From the NCBI RefSeq assembly GCF_900639865.1, contig NZ_CAAAHX010000005.1:288414-352413 (forward strand): a stretch of DNA of 64,000 bases, in the 5' to 3' direction. The stretch is from Legionella gresilensis (GTDB lineage: Bacteria; Pseudomonadota; Gammaproteobacteria; Legionellales; Legionellaceae). Below the pieces are notes generated by a model, which saw only the letters and a list, made by a program, of their open reading frames with translations, did not search any database and had not been told where the DNA came from. Both the position numbers and the translations under genes were made by a program. This document shows, one piece after another, positions 47,404 through 56,971 of the stretch (the stretch's first letter is position 1; each line of letters opens with the position of its first letter).

Positions 47404-47745
47404 ATGAAAATAACATATCAAAATCAATCATTCGAACGGAAAAATAGTAATGTTTGTGTGGTAACGGAATATCCTAACCTAGATAAGAACCTTGATTTTG
47501 CGATAGTAAATATTTCAGGGCGCTACCCTGACCAGAAGTATGCAATGAATAAAGCATGTAAAGAAATCGTTTATATCCAAAATGGAACAGGAAAGGTTAT
47601 AGTTAACAATAATGAATATTTATTAAATACGGGTGATGTTGTTTTAATTGAGGCTGGTGAAAAATATTATTGGGAAGGTAATATGACGCTTTATATCGCT
47701 TGCAATCCTGCTTTTAATATTGATCAGCATCATATTGTTGATTAA
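47404..47745 (+). CDS. Cupin-domain protein
   Basis: A 113-residue single-domain cupin. The barrel motifs read KEIVYIQNGTGKVIVNNNEY (strands C-D) and LLNTGDVVLIEAGEKYYWEG (G(D)xxxIPxG-like). The metal-binding His residues of typical cupins are absent from these motifs, so it may not be a metalloenzyme. AGAAGAG precedes the ATG. Role unknown. Confidence 0.82.
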   Translation: MKITYQNQSFERKNSNVCVVTEYPNLDKNLDFAIVNISGRYPDQKYAMNKACKEIVYIQNGTGKVIVNNNEYLLNTGDVVLIEAGEKYYWEGNMTLYIACNPAFNIDQHHIVD

Positions 47746-47882
47746 TTTTACATAGAATTATACATACCGTACTAAAGCAAAAAATAGGTTTTTCCATAAG
47801 GACGCTATTCTTAACAGACCAAAATAATCTATGATCTTGCAAAGATAGGTTTTAAGATAGTTAAACTGTAGTAAGGATATCG

Positions 47883-48884
47883 CTAAAAGGAAGGACCAAT
47901 TTGCTGCTCGACTTTTTTTTCAACATTTTTATTGTATCCAGCTGAAAAATAAATGACTGTACCATCCCAAATTTTATTAAAGTCATCGAATTTTAAAAAG
48001 ATATTTGATCCACCCCACGGATCATCGATTACAACTTGATCTTTCACTATCCCTTTGACTACCATCATATGCCCTCTATTTTTATTAGTTCTAACAATCA
48101 ATGGGCCGAAATTATATAAATAATAAGCAAGGTGGCCAGGTGATACTTCGTTGATAAGCTTTTTCATATTAGCGTCTTTTTTAATATTAATATCTTTTAA
48201 GAAATCACTATACATTGCTAATTCTGCCGAGTTTTTTCCTGAAAATAATTTAATTTTCCGTTTATCATAGTTAAATTTTAGTTCTTTTCGTAAATTCGCC
48301 AAGATATCATAATTTAGTTCCTCACACTTTCGGATATGATAATCTATTAATATTTTCATAGATGTATCAGCGCAGTCAAAAACACGTGGCTGATGATAAT
48401 AAATCAAGTCTTGATACAGTATGTCACCTGAACAAAAAAGTTTATCTGTTTCTACACATTCTGTTAAAGCAAGTTTATCAAAAGCTGTGGCTAAATGATC
48501 CTTAGAACTTTTACCAAAAAATATTGATGCCCCTTTATTTAGGGCCCAATTAGCTCTTGTATATATTTCCTCCTTTAAGTCTGGAGCGTCCATTGGTAAA
48601 ATTAATTTATCCCCATACTTTATTTCCTCAAACTCCATATCCCGTATTAGGTTGTCAACATCGGTATACCTGAGAATATGTAGAGGGGATTTTTTATTTT
48701 CAGTAGCACAAGCAATATGCGTAGATGATGCTATGGGAATTAATTGCGAAGCGGCTTTCTTAAGCTGTTTTAAAGAATTTACAAATTTGATACCTGAACA
48801 ATAAGTTATGGCTTTTGAAGCAACTAATTCTTCAAACTGACTAATATCAATGACTTGGTTAATTCTTATAATTGCATAAAACAT
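47883..48884 (-). CDS. Papain-like cysteine protease (C39/C70-like), putative effector
   Basis: A 333-residue soluble protein. Residues 160-300 carry a papain-type catalytic set: oxyanion Gln165 exactly six residues before Cys171 (HQPRVFDCADTSMK), His272 in NRGHMMVVKGIV, and Asp287/288 in VVIDDPWGG. The GHMMVVKG...IDDPWGG layout is like C39-type and AvrRpt2/C70-type proteases. There is no signal peptide. The N-terminal 160 residues are unfamiliar. A host-directed protease delivered by Dot/Icm is plausible; AAGG precedes the ATG. Confidence 0.7.
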   Translation of the reverse strand: MFYAIIRINQVIDISQFEELVASKAITYCSGIKFVNSLKQLKKAASQLIPIASSTHIACATENKKSPLHILRYTDVDNLIRDMEFEEIKYGDKLILPMDAPDLKEEIYTRANWALNKGASIFFGKSSKDHLATAFDKLALTECVETDKLFCSGDILYQDLIYYHQPRVFDCADTSMKILIDYHIRKCEELNYDILANLRKELKFNYDKRKIKLFSGKNSAELAMYSDFLKDINIKKDANMKKLINEVSPGHLAYYLYNFGPLIVRTNKNRGHMMVVKGIVKDQVVIDDPWGGSNIFLKFDDFNKIWDGTVIYFSAGYNKNVEKKVEQQIGPSF

Positions 48885-49297
48885 TATGCATACCTTATCC
48901 TATGCCTCTTTCCATTTCTTAATTATAGTAGTTATGACTAGAGATGCTTATTAATGCTCTAATGCTTACATTTATCGCTTAAATTAAAGCTTAATACTTT
49001 TTTTAAACTTAAATTACAAAAAATATGAGATATTTAAGGGTAAGATACAAAAGAAAAGTCTTAAAATCGTAAAAGATAGTCAACTAGTATAGTCTTTATG
49101 AGGCAGTATTTACTTGATCAGGATGTCATTCTCCAAAAGACCATCCATATTTTTTATCTATTATTTTTCTATAGCTGACAATACTTATAGGCTATGCTAG
49201 TTACAAATTGCAAGCGCCCTCTTGATATCTAGTTCATAAAGAAGATAATGATGATTTAGAGTTTATGTCGCTGATAGGCATTTAGTAGGAAGTATTT
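48885..49297. other. Intergenic region between divergent genes
   Basis: Promoter region for the papain-like gene (minus) and the phospholipid operon (plus). It is AT-rich; no hairpin, small gene or repeat was convincing. AGGAAG just before 49298 is the operon's ribosome binding site. Confidence 0.4.
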
Positions 49298-49906
49298 ATG
49301 ATTAGTATTTATAATCTCAAACCCGCATTTCAAAATCTGCTAAGACCTGCTTCCAATTGGCTAGCTAGGCAAAATATAACACCCAATCAAGTCACGGTTG
49401 CCGCGATATTATTATCATTTTTTTGCGGTTTATTGATAAGTTTTTACCCGCAAGCCCACGGGGTATGGTTGTTAATTCCATTAGCATTATTACTACGCAT
49501 GATTTTGAATGCAATAGATGGCATGTTGGCACGAGAACATCAAATGCAAAGCGCATTAGGAACCTTTCTCAATGAATTAGGTGATGTATTGTCTGATACA
49601 TTTCTTTATTTACCTTTTGCCTTAGTTACAGGTATCGCTCCTTTGCTTATTATCAGTATTGTGGTGCTTGCTATTATTTCTGAGATGGCTGGGGTCATCG
49701 CTATTCAAATTGGTGCAAAGCGTCGCTATGATGGTCCTATGGGTAAGAGTGATCGTGCTTTTGTTTTTGGCGTGATAAGCTTATTGTTCGCCTTTGGCAT
49801 TCAGGCATCTTTACTTATAAACATAATATTGGGCGTCATGGTCCTTATGCTCGTACTGACTATTAGAAATCGTATTAATCAAGCTTTAATAGAGGTGCAA
49901 TCATGA
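49298..49906 (+). CDS. CDP-alcohol phosphatidyltransferase family protein
   Basis: A 202-residue membrane enzyme with about six helices, first gene of a phospholipid operon. The CDP-AP signature is present but altered: N71-A-I-D74-G75-M-L-A78-R79, then G88, N92 and D96. The first and third aspartates of the canonical D-x2-D-G-x2-A-R-x8-G-x3-D-x3-D are asparagines. From memory, relatives in similar pgsA/cdsA/plsC operons share NELGDV, so this may define the subgroup rather than a dead enzyme. It overlaps the next gene by ATGA. Confidence 0.87.
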   Translation: MISIYNLKPAFQNLLRPASNWLARQNITPNQVTVAAILLSFFCGLLISFYPQAHGVWLLIPLALLLRMILNAIDGMLAREHQMQSALGTFLNELGDVLSDTFLYLPFALVTGIAPLLIISIVVLAIISEMAGVIAIQIGAKRRYDGPMGKSDRAFVFGVISLLFAFGIQASLLINIILGVMVLMLVLTIRNRINQALIEVQS

Positions 49907-50839
49907 CTGTTAGTATGAATAATCATATTATTGTTGCTATTATGGCAGCATGGGGATTGCTCATCACAGCCTCAGCAACTGTGGGCGTTTTAGCAAAAGC
50001 TTATCCCAAAAACAATCACCAAGAGTTAATACAACGCACCAAAAGTTGGTGGATCATGTTAGGTGTTTTTACCCTTGCCATGACTATTCATCGTAATATC
50101 TCCTTTGCTTTTCTTGGAATGCTCAGTTTTCTGGTTAAAAGAATATTTTTCAATGATTCCGACACGCGAAGTGGATAGAAAAGTGCTTCTATGGGCCTAC
50201 TTAGCAATCCCTATCCAATATTATTTAGCTGCAGTTGGTTGGTATGGGATGTTCATCATTTTTATTCCCGTCTATATGTTTTTGTTTATTCCTTTTAGAT
50301 TATTAATAAATCAGCAGCCGCAAGGTTTTCTCAAAGCAGCCGGAACAATTCAATGGGGATTAATGATTACGGTATTTGCTTTAAGCCATATGGCCTATTT
50401 GTTAGCCCTACCCAATATTCCTGAAACAGCGAGTACAGGCGCAGGACTGCTTTTTTATTTAGTCTTTCTCACCCAATTTAATGATGTTGCCCAATATACC
50501 TGTGGAAAACTATTTGGGAAACATAAAATTATTCCTGCCATTAGCCCTAAAAAAACCTGGGAAGGATTTATTGGCGGTATGATCATAACTATTGGTTGTG
50601 CAATACTATTGTATCCATTGCTCACGCCATTTACCCTATACCTTGCTATCTATTCCGGATTAATTATAAGCGCAGCTGGTTTTGTTGGGGACATTACTAT
50701 TTCAGCCATTAAACGTGATCTATCCATTAAAGACACAGGCAGTTTAATCCCCGGTCATGGTGGTATTCTTGATAGAATAGATAGCCTAACTTATGCAGCG
50801 CCTATATTCTTTCATTTAGTGTATCGATTATATTTTTAA
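49903..50839 (+). pseudogene. cdsA: Phosphatidate cytidylyltransferase (cdsA), frameshifted
   Basis: CdsA makes CDP-diacylglycerol for phospholipid synthesis. The first part (49903-50178) contains the N-terminal helices up to FAFLGMLSFL; the rest continues in another frame from about 50140 (WLKEYFSMIPTREVDRK) to the CdsA signatures QFNDVAQYTCGKLFGKHK, ISPKKTWEGFIGG and KDTGSLIPGHGGILDRIDS at the C-terminus. Two missing bases in TTTCTGG-TTAAAAG would restore a ~311-residue protein. Everything else is intact, so a sequencing error or very recent mutation is likely. The next gene follows after 11 nt. Confidence 0.85.
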
Positions 50840-50850
50840 GGAGTAAATAG

Positions 50851-51507
50851 GTGAACTTTGTTATTAAGTGCTTACGCTATTTATTTTTTGCAATCTTTGT
50901 AAGATTTATCATATTTGTCCTTATAGGAGCAAAGGTTAGAAACCGAGAAAAATTACCCAAAGAGGGTCCGGCAGTGATTGTGGCAAATCATAATAGTCAT
51001 TTAGATACGTTAATGCTAGTTAGTTTGTTTAAATTAAAGTTACTGGACAAAATTCATCCCGTAGCTGCTGCTGATTATTTTATGAAAACAGGTTTTTCTA
51101 CTTGGTTTTCTAAAAATATTATTGGTATTATTCCAATTAATAGGCAAAGAAAAACTAAAAAAGAAAATCCTTTAATTCCGTGCTATCAGGCTTTAGATAA
51201 CAATGAAATATTAATTTTATTTCCCGAAGGGACGCGCGGTGATCCAGAAAAAATGTCTGAATTTAAAAAAGGCATTTCATTTATAGCTGAACGTTATCCT
51301 CATGTCCCTATTACATCCGTTTTTATGTATGGACTCGGTAAGGCGCTTCCTAAAGGTAAACGTTTATTAGTTCCATTTGCATGTGATGTTTTAGTAGGTG
51401 ATTCTATTCGTTGGCAAGGTGATAGAACACAATTTATGAATCAACTTAATAAAGAATATGAGATATTATCTGCAGAGGTAAGTAAACCAGATTTCAACAC
51501 TTTTTAG
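50851..51507 (+). CDS. 1-acyl-sn-glycerol-3-phosphate acyltransferase (PlsC-like)
   Basis: A 218-residue acyltransferase with an N-terminal membrane helix. Catalytic motif I is N46-H47-N-S-H-L-D52, and the glycerophosphate-binding motif reads LILFPEGTRGD. GTG start after GGAG. It is the third gene of the operon with the CDP-alcohol phosphotransferase and cdsA, so the three would act in sequence: acylation of lysophosphatidate, activation to CDP-diacylglycerol, and head-group transfer. Confidence 0.9.
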   Translation: MNFVIKCLRYLFFAIFVRFIIFVLIGAKVRNREKLPKEGPAVIVANHNSHLDTLMLVSLFKLKLLDKIHPVAAADYFMKTGFSTWFSKNIIGIIPINRQRKTKKENPLIPCYQALDNNEILILFPEGTRGDPEKMSEFKKGISFIAERYPHVPITSVFMYGLGKALPKGKRLLVPFACDVLVGDSIRWQGDRTQFMNQLNKEYEILSAEVSKPDFNTF

Positions 51508-51586
51508 CTAAAGATTAATAGACCTATTTCTCGTTACATTTTTCTGAAGTTTATTTTTATACTTCCTAAATCAGATATTTTGTTCA

Positions 51587-52138
51587 CTACAACAAACGAT
51601 TGATACCTATATCAAACAAGGCAATTGCTGTAATCCAAATCAGCATGAGTATTAACGCCATTCTAGCCGGATATTGAGCACTAAAAGATTTTGTGTAGTA
51701 CCGTATAACACTTGTCACTCCTAACACAAAACTAAAACGAATAAAGCGAGATAACAAGCCTACTATAATGAATTTAGTAAGTGCTATACCGCCTATGGCG
51801 CCAATACCCACAAATAACTTATATGGAATGCCACTCCATGCACCAATAATAATAGTTAGAGGGTCATTTATTGTTTTATTCACAAAATTAATATTGTGTA
51901 ATGTATGAAAAGGCATGGTTTTAACATAAGCAAGCCAATCTGTAGGAAGCTCTTTTGCCCAAAAAAAAGTAGTAAGAGTACCGAGGAGTGAACCTAATAT
52001 ACCTATGCTTATAAACCGTCGCCAATACTGCGGGAAATAAATAAAAGCAATCCCGATACTAATATCGGGAGCCACCCACCAAAATGTTGCTTCAAGGAAG
52101 GTCCAACAAAGAATGCAAAGGTATAATAAAATAATCAT
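51587..52138 (-). CDS. VTT/DedA-like (YqaA-type) membrane protein
   Basis: A 183-residue membrane protein with about five helices. The segment IIGAWSGIPYKLFVGIGAIGGI followed by FIIVGLLSRFIRFSFVLG is the YqaA/DedA-type core with re-entrant loop and conserved Gly/Pro/Arg; such proteins are implicated in lipid scrambling. Its ATG overlaps the stop of the HMG-CoA reductase gene by four bases (ATGA), so the two are translationally coupled, linking it to isoprenoid or lipid-carrier metabolism. Confidence 0.75.
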   Translation of the reverse strand: MIILLYLCILCWTFLEATFWWVAPDISIGIAFIYFPQYWRRFISIGILGSLLGTLTTFFWAKELPTDWLAYVKTMPFHTLHNINFVNKTINDPLTIIIGAWSGIPYKLFVGIGAIGGIALTKFIIVGLLSRFIRFSFVLGVTSVIRYYTKSFSAQYPARMALILMLIWITAIALFDIGINRLL

Positions 52139-53442
52139 ATCTTAGCTTCACTTTGTTCATACTCATTTTCCTTACGCTCAATTTTACCTATTCTTGCCAA
52201 GTTGTGGTGAGCTTTGGTGAAGGTATCTGTTGCCATTGCAGCACTAATTGAGAGTTCCCCTGCTAGACACAAAGCCGCTGCCACTTCTGCAAATGCGTTA
52301 GCATTACCTGCTCCACTTAACCCCATCATATCAAGGCAAGCCTTTTGTGTAGGAAGTTGAGTACCACCCCCAACAGTGCCAACCATAATATTGGGTAGAG
52401 TTACTGAGGCATATAAATCACCATTTTTAGTTTTTTCAAATCGAGTTAAACCTATTGAAGATTCAGAAACACATGCTGCATCTTGCCCGCAAGCAATGTA
52501 TAGTGCCGCAAGAGCATTAGCGTAATGGCCTTGCGCCCCAATTGTGCCTGACAATTTAGCGCCTGTAGAGGTAGTTGCAAAGAAACGGACCATCTCATCT
52601 ACAGTAATATGCAACTGCTTTTGCAAGAGTGATTCAGGAATCGTTACCTCAACCACAACCTTACGTCCGCGTACATTTTGAAATGCTTGCACTGACGCCT
52701 TTTTATCCCCTGACATATTTGATTCAATAAAGGCATATTGTGGTTGCACAGGTGAGTTCTCACGAATGTAATCGAATGCAGCTTGAGTTGCAATGGTCAC
52801 CATATTTTGGCCTGATGCATCACCCGTTTCATAATCAAAACTCATAAAAACTTGATTGCCCTCTATGGTGTATCTCAAATCAACAAGTTTTCCAAAGCGG
52901 GTGGTTAGCTCTGCCTTGGCTTTTATATTAGAGTAATTTTCATTCATCCAAATTAAAAACTGTCCAACTTGGGTTAGATTTTCAAAAGCAAAAACAGGAC
53001 AACGATTGACTAAGGCATTTATCAAGATAGCTGTACAGCCACCTGCGTCGCTGATTATTTTTGTACCCCTATTGTAGGACGCAACTAGAGCAGCTTCTGT
53101 TGTGGCAAGAGGTATAAGGTAATCACCATTTGCAAATAATCCATTTATGCGAATAGGGCCTGCAAGGCCAATTGGGACCTTAACAAAACCTAAAAAATTT
53201 TCAATATTTTTTGTGTAAGTAGCAAGGTCGTATTCAACGTTATTACTCATAAGAAGGGATTTTGTTTCGGCAGGTAAATTAATATTTTCCCATCGTGCAG
53301 CATATGCTGCAGGATCATTGCCAACAGCTGGCCGGGTTTGATTAACTTGTTTTGAATTTAGACGCTCTTTTAAGCTTTGTTCTTCCTGGTTTAATATAAA
53401 TTTTTCAAGAAAAGCGCGGGCATGTTGTTGGTTAGTTGGCAT
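52135..53442 (-). CDS. Hydroxymethylglutaryl-CoA reductase
   Basis: HMG-CoA reductase makes mevalonate, the committed step of the mevalonate route that Legionella and Coxiella use for isoprenoids. Key motifs: VPIGLAGPIRING, the catalytic Glu in PLATTEAALVASYNRG, SNMSGDKKASVQ (catalytic Asp/Lys), DASGQNMV, GTVGGGTQLPTQ and the C-terminal catalytic His in KAHHNLARIG. The arrangement is closer to class I enzymes. I start at 53442 (435 residues), after GAGAG, instead of the in-frame start at 53502. The VTT-like gene is coupled downstream. Confidence 0.93.
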   Translation of the reverse strand: MPTNQQHARAFLEKFILNQEEQSLKERLNSKQVNQTRPAVGNDPAAYAARWENINLPAETKSLLMSNNVEYDLATYTKNIENFLGFVKVPIGLAGPIRINGLFANGDYLIPLATTEAALVASYNRGTKIISDAGGCTAILINALVNRCPVFAFENLTQVGQFLIWMNENYSNIKAKAELTTRFGKLVDLRYTIEGNQVFMSFDYETGDASGQNMVTIATQAAFDYIRENSPVQPQYAFIESNMSGDKKASVQAFQNVRGRKVVVEVTIPESLLQKQLHITVDEMVRFFATTSTGAKLSGTIGAQGHYANALAALYIACGQDAACVSESSIGLTRFEKTKNGDLYASVTLPNIMVGTVGGGTQLPTQKACLDMMGLSGAGNANAFAEVAAALCLAGELSISAAMATDTFTKAHHNLARIGKIERKENEYEQSEAKI

Positions 53443-53776
53443 AGTTGAACTCTCATTCTTATGATTTTGCTTGTAGATACAGGAAACCCATGCCAGTGTC
53501 AATCCTTACAAAAACTTCTACTTGTAGTACGCAGTGATCCAAAGAGTTTTTATTTGTAACAGACCAACTATCAAGTTTACATACCACGGTGAGAAACTTA
53601 TAAATAAACTTTGATTGCGCTACGCTACATCAAGATTACGCTTACTGATTATTAAATATTTTTTCCCATTGGCTAAATGGACTGAGTATGCAAAGAAACC
53701 CAAAGTACCTTATTTACAGGCTGTTATCTATTTATGTGTATAATTAAGTCAAGGCTTCATCCAATAGAATACTTAT
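53443..53776. other. Intergenic region between divergent genes
   Basis: Upstream region for HMG-CoA reductase (minus) and the small exported protein (plus). No gene, clear terminator or operator was recognised. It also holds the alternative 5' extension of the reductase frame up to 53502. Confidence 0.4.
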
Positions 53777-54310
53777 ATGAAAAAAATAGTTGCTATATTT
53801 GTCCTCTATTTCTCGTGGATAATAACTTCCTCTGGTGCAACTACATACAACACTTATGCAAATGAGAGATTTAATTATCAAATAAGTTATCCAATATTTT
53901 TAAAACCTCAAGGCGAACCCCAAAATGGCGACGGTCAAGGATTTATTGGAAAAAATGCAAATCTGTCAGTATATGGCTCTCTTTTTCCCAATATCGACTC
54001 ACAAAAGAATAAAAACAATTACGATATTCAAGAAGAGTTTAATTATGAAAAGAAAGGTATTAAACAAAAAGGATTCATTTTAGATTATTGGCTTTTAAAA
54101 AAAGATTTTTACGTTATTTCAGGATTCAATAAAACTGCCATTGTCTATATGAAAAAGATATTTGCCAAACCTTGTGGCGTACATGCTTATTTTTGGCTTT
54201 ATTATCCGAAAGAAGCTCAAAAAAAATGGACTCCTATCGTAACGACAATTAGCAAATCATTTCAATTCAGTACGCAGCAATGTCAGGGCGATTATAAAAT
54301 CGCCAATTGA
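53777..54310 (+). CDS. Small exported protein, unknown
   Basis: A 177-residue protein with a signal peptide (MKKIVAIFVLYFSWIITSSGA). The mature part begins TYNTYANERFNYQISYP, a pattern seen in many exported bacterial proteins in which a partly folded sandwich starts with an aromatic-rich strand. Two Cys (KPCGVHAYFW and STQQCQGD) could form a disulfide. No family name can be given. Confidence 0.65.
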   Translation: MKKIVAIFVLYFSWIITSSGATTYNTYANERFNYQISYPIFLKPQGEPQNGDGQGFIGKNANLSVYGSLFPNIDSQKNKNNYDIQEEFNYEKKGIKQKGFILDYWLLKKDFYVISGFNKTAIVYMKKIFAKPCGVHAYFWLYYPKEAQKKWTPIVTTISKSFQFSTQQCQGDYKIAN

Positions 54311-54461
54311 GGGCCTAATATGTCCATTGAGGCAGTTTTGTGTCGTGATTGCTAATCTTCTTATAATGCTCATATAAAAATAATGAATAATTTACAAGTA
54401 CGTTTATAATAAAATTTTTTTTCTAACTTATTATCAAAATAATAACTGAGTTCAAATTATA

Positions 54462-55640
54462 ATGATGACCTTATCTTTTTATTGGCTTTTGTTGTTATTA
54501 TTGTTTATTGTGACAATGGGCAGTGTATGGAGTTTATTCACTCTTGTTAACTTTCGTCTATCAACAGAGCGCTTAGAAAGCCGATGTATTAATTCTTCTC
54601 GTGTATGGCCCAAAGTATCTATTATTGTTCCTTTTCACAATGAACAACTAAATTTAAAGGGCACTATAATGTCCTTATGCTCCTTAGATTATGCTAACTA
54701 TGAGATTATTGCCGTTGATGACCGTTCCACTGATTCTAGTTATAAAATAGTAAGTCAAATAGCTAACAAAAATCCATGTCTAAAATTGATAAAGATAGAA
54801 ACCTTACCCTTTAATTGGCTAGGTAAGCCTCATGCATTACATCAAGGTTTGAAACATGCAACAGGCGACTATATTGTATTTACTGATGCCGATGTAAATT
54901 TCAAACCGTCTACCCTTAACAAAGCAATAGATTATATGCTGGCTGAAAAACTAGGGCACTTAACGTTATCACCAAAAATTAAAGTAACCCATTTCAGCAT
55001 GAAATTGTTTATGCCTTTTTTACTTTCTATTATGTTTCTTTCTATGATGCCTTGGCGAATTAAAATTACTAACTCCAAAACTGCAATAGGGATAGGAGCC
55101 TTTAATTGTGTAAGTCGAGAGGCACTTAACCTAATTGGTGGGGTAAAATCCTTAGCCTTAAATCCGATTGATGATCTTGGCTTGGCACGTCGAGTTAAAC
55201 AATACTTAATTAAACAAGGCATCGCAGACTCGGAATTTTTATTAACCCTTTCTTGGTATGAAACAATTAAGGCGTGTAAAATTGGGCTTGAAAAAAATAT
55301 CTTTGCCTTCCTTGATTTTAGTCTTATTAAATCAGTGATGGCATTACTTGGCTTAGTGATTTTTATATTTTTGCCATTATTTAGCCTAACTATTTTTAAT
55401 AGTTTAACTTATCTATTAAGTAGTATATCAATCATCAGTATGGTTCTTGCTGTCATGCTAAGTTGTCATCATTTGAACCTACCAAAAATCTACGCTCTTA
55501 GTTACCCACTAGCTGCTCTGATAACTTTATATATAGTTATACGCTCTGTCAGTTTATGTATTTTAAGACAAGGCATATATTGGGGCGGAAAGTTTTTTTC
55601 GTTAAAAAAACTCATTACTTTTTATAAGTTAAATAACTAG
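54462..55640 (+). CDS. Membrane glycosyltransferase, family 2 (HpnB/CrtQ-like)
   Basis: A 392-residue GT-A-fold enzyme. An N-terminal helix (residues ~5-27) is followed by the GT2 core: VSIIVPFHNEQLNLKGTI, AVDDRSTDSSY, the metal-binding DxD-type FTDADVNF, GIGAFNCVSREAL, and NPIDDLGLARRVKQY. Two or three C-terminal helices follow. This layout matches HpnB (hopanoid-associated) and CrtQ (carotenoid) glycosyltransferases, but no squalene or carotenoid genes are adjacent, so the acceptor is unknown. Confidence 0.87.
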   Translation: MMTLSFYWLLLLLLFIVTMGSVWSLFTLVNFRLSTERLESRCINSSRVWPKVSIIVPFHNEQLNLKGTIMSLCSLDYANYEIIAVDDRSTDSSYKIVSQIANKNPCLKLIKIETLPFNWLGKPHALHQGLKHATGDYIVFTDADVNFKPSTLNKAIDYMLAEKLGHLTLSPKIKVTHFSMKLFMPFLLSIMFLSMMPWRIKITNSKTAIGIGAFNCVSREALNLIGGVKSLALNPIDDLGLARRVKQYLIKQGIADSEFLLTLSWYETIKACKIGLEKNIFAFLDFSLIKSVMALLGLVIFIFLPLFSLTIFNSLTYLLSSISIISMVLAVMLSCHHLNLPKIYALSYPLAALITLYIVIRSVSLCILRQGIYWGGKFFSLKKLITFYKLNN

Positions 55641-55840
55641 CGGCTTTAAAGTTGAAACTGAGCCATTTTAGCAAATTCCTCTGGTCCATCTAAGCTAATT
55701 TCCCTCCAAAACCCGCTCTAGAAAAGAATATAATATTGTTTTGACACTGTCCTAATCTCATAGTAAATTTAATTTTTCGCAGAATAAAACAATATTTAAA
55801 ATTCCGCTACTTATCTTATCCTTCCTTTAGCAATTAGATT

Positions 55841-56899
55841 ATGAAAAGCAACACCTTATCTGCTTTACTGACAGCAATCAAAATGACCCTTGCCGGTATT
55901 ATAACCTGTATATTTTCATTTTTTAGTCCATGGCCCTATAGTTTTTGGGCCGTTATTACTGTGGCAGCAGTAACAAGGCCAGGGTTGACCCATACTGCTC
56001 TTAAGTCTATTGCCCGCGGGATTGGAACGCTTATTGGTGCGAGCCTTACTTATATATCTGTTTTAATTGCAGGCAAGAATATTTTGATATTACTTTTGTG
56101 TTTTTTTATCATAATTTCATTGAGCAGCTATCTTTCTCTTCAACAGTCATTTTTTAGTTATTGTGGGATTATTATAGGAATTACCGTCATCATTATTCTG
56201 TCCACTACTACGGAATCCCAACCAATAAAAACTATTATTATTCACCGCGTCTTTGACGTATTCGCTGGAATATTAGCTATATTATTAGTCAATACTCTTC
56301 TCCGCATTTTTTTCAAAAAAAAAGAACCCGTCAAAAAAAATTTGACAGTAGAGTTCGTCAGTAATTTAGAGCTGTTAATTAATTGGTCTAAGAATAAGTA
56401 TTTAACTAAAACAGCTTTAGCTATTGGGTTTACATCTAGCATCACTTTTTTACCTTGGTTATATTTTAAATATCCTGGTGGCTATTGGATAACAATTTGC
56501 TGTTTGTTTATTATGGAAGAGAATCTAATCAACGTAAAAGAAAAAATATGGTTAAGATTTCTAGCTCATGTATTAGCAGCAATGATTGGCGCAATTTCAG
56601 CACTTTTAATTGGAAAACATCTCTGGCTTACACTCATTCCAGTTTCACTAACTTTTTTCTTTTGCGGGTATCTTATGGTTATTAATACCTTATATGGAAA
56701 AGCTGCAAATACTCTGGCTATTGCTGTTTGTATTATGCTTCTTACAGGCTCAAGTGACGGTATCTCTTTTGAAGTAATTGCTATGCGATTTATCAATACA
56801 GTAATCGGTTTAGGCATAGGTTTTTTTTCTACTTGGTTTTTTATATCGAGAAATGCACTACCGCCACATCTTTTGAAAAAAAATATGAAATTGCGCTAA
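55841..56899 (+). CDS. FUSC-family membrane protein (aromatic acid exporter-like)
   Basis: A 352-residue membrane protein with two sets of helices separated by a short cytosolic stretch (KKKEPVKKNLTVE). The FUSC signature is at the start: PYSFWAVITVAAVTRPG followed by ARGIGTLIGASLTY, and it is echoed in the second half by YPGGYWITICCLF. FUSC proteins include AaeB and YccS, proposed efflux pumps for aromatic acids. Single gene with a modest ribosome binding site. Confidence 0.85.
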   Translation: MKSNTLSALLTAIKMTLAGIITCIFSFFSPWPYSFWAVITVAAVTRPGLTHTALKSIARGIGTLIGASLTYISVLIAGKNILILLLCFFIIISLSSYLSLQQSFFSYCGIIIGITVIIILSTTTESQPIKTIIIHRVFDVFAGILAILLVNTLLRIFFKKKEPVKKNLTVEFVSNLELLINWSKNKYLTKTALAIGFTSSITFLPWLYFKYPGGYWITICCLFIMEENLINVKEKIWLRFLAHVLAAMIGAISALLIGKHLWLTLIPVSLTFFFCGYLMVINTLYGKAANTLAIAVCIMLLTGSSDGISFEVIAMRFINTVIGLGIGFFSTWFFISRNALPPHLLKKNMKLR

Positions 56900-56971
56900 C
56901 GTTTTATTTTTTGCAAAAGGGCTCTAATCTTATTATTATGCGCGCCTGGTAATTTACTTTATGCTGGTATT

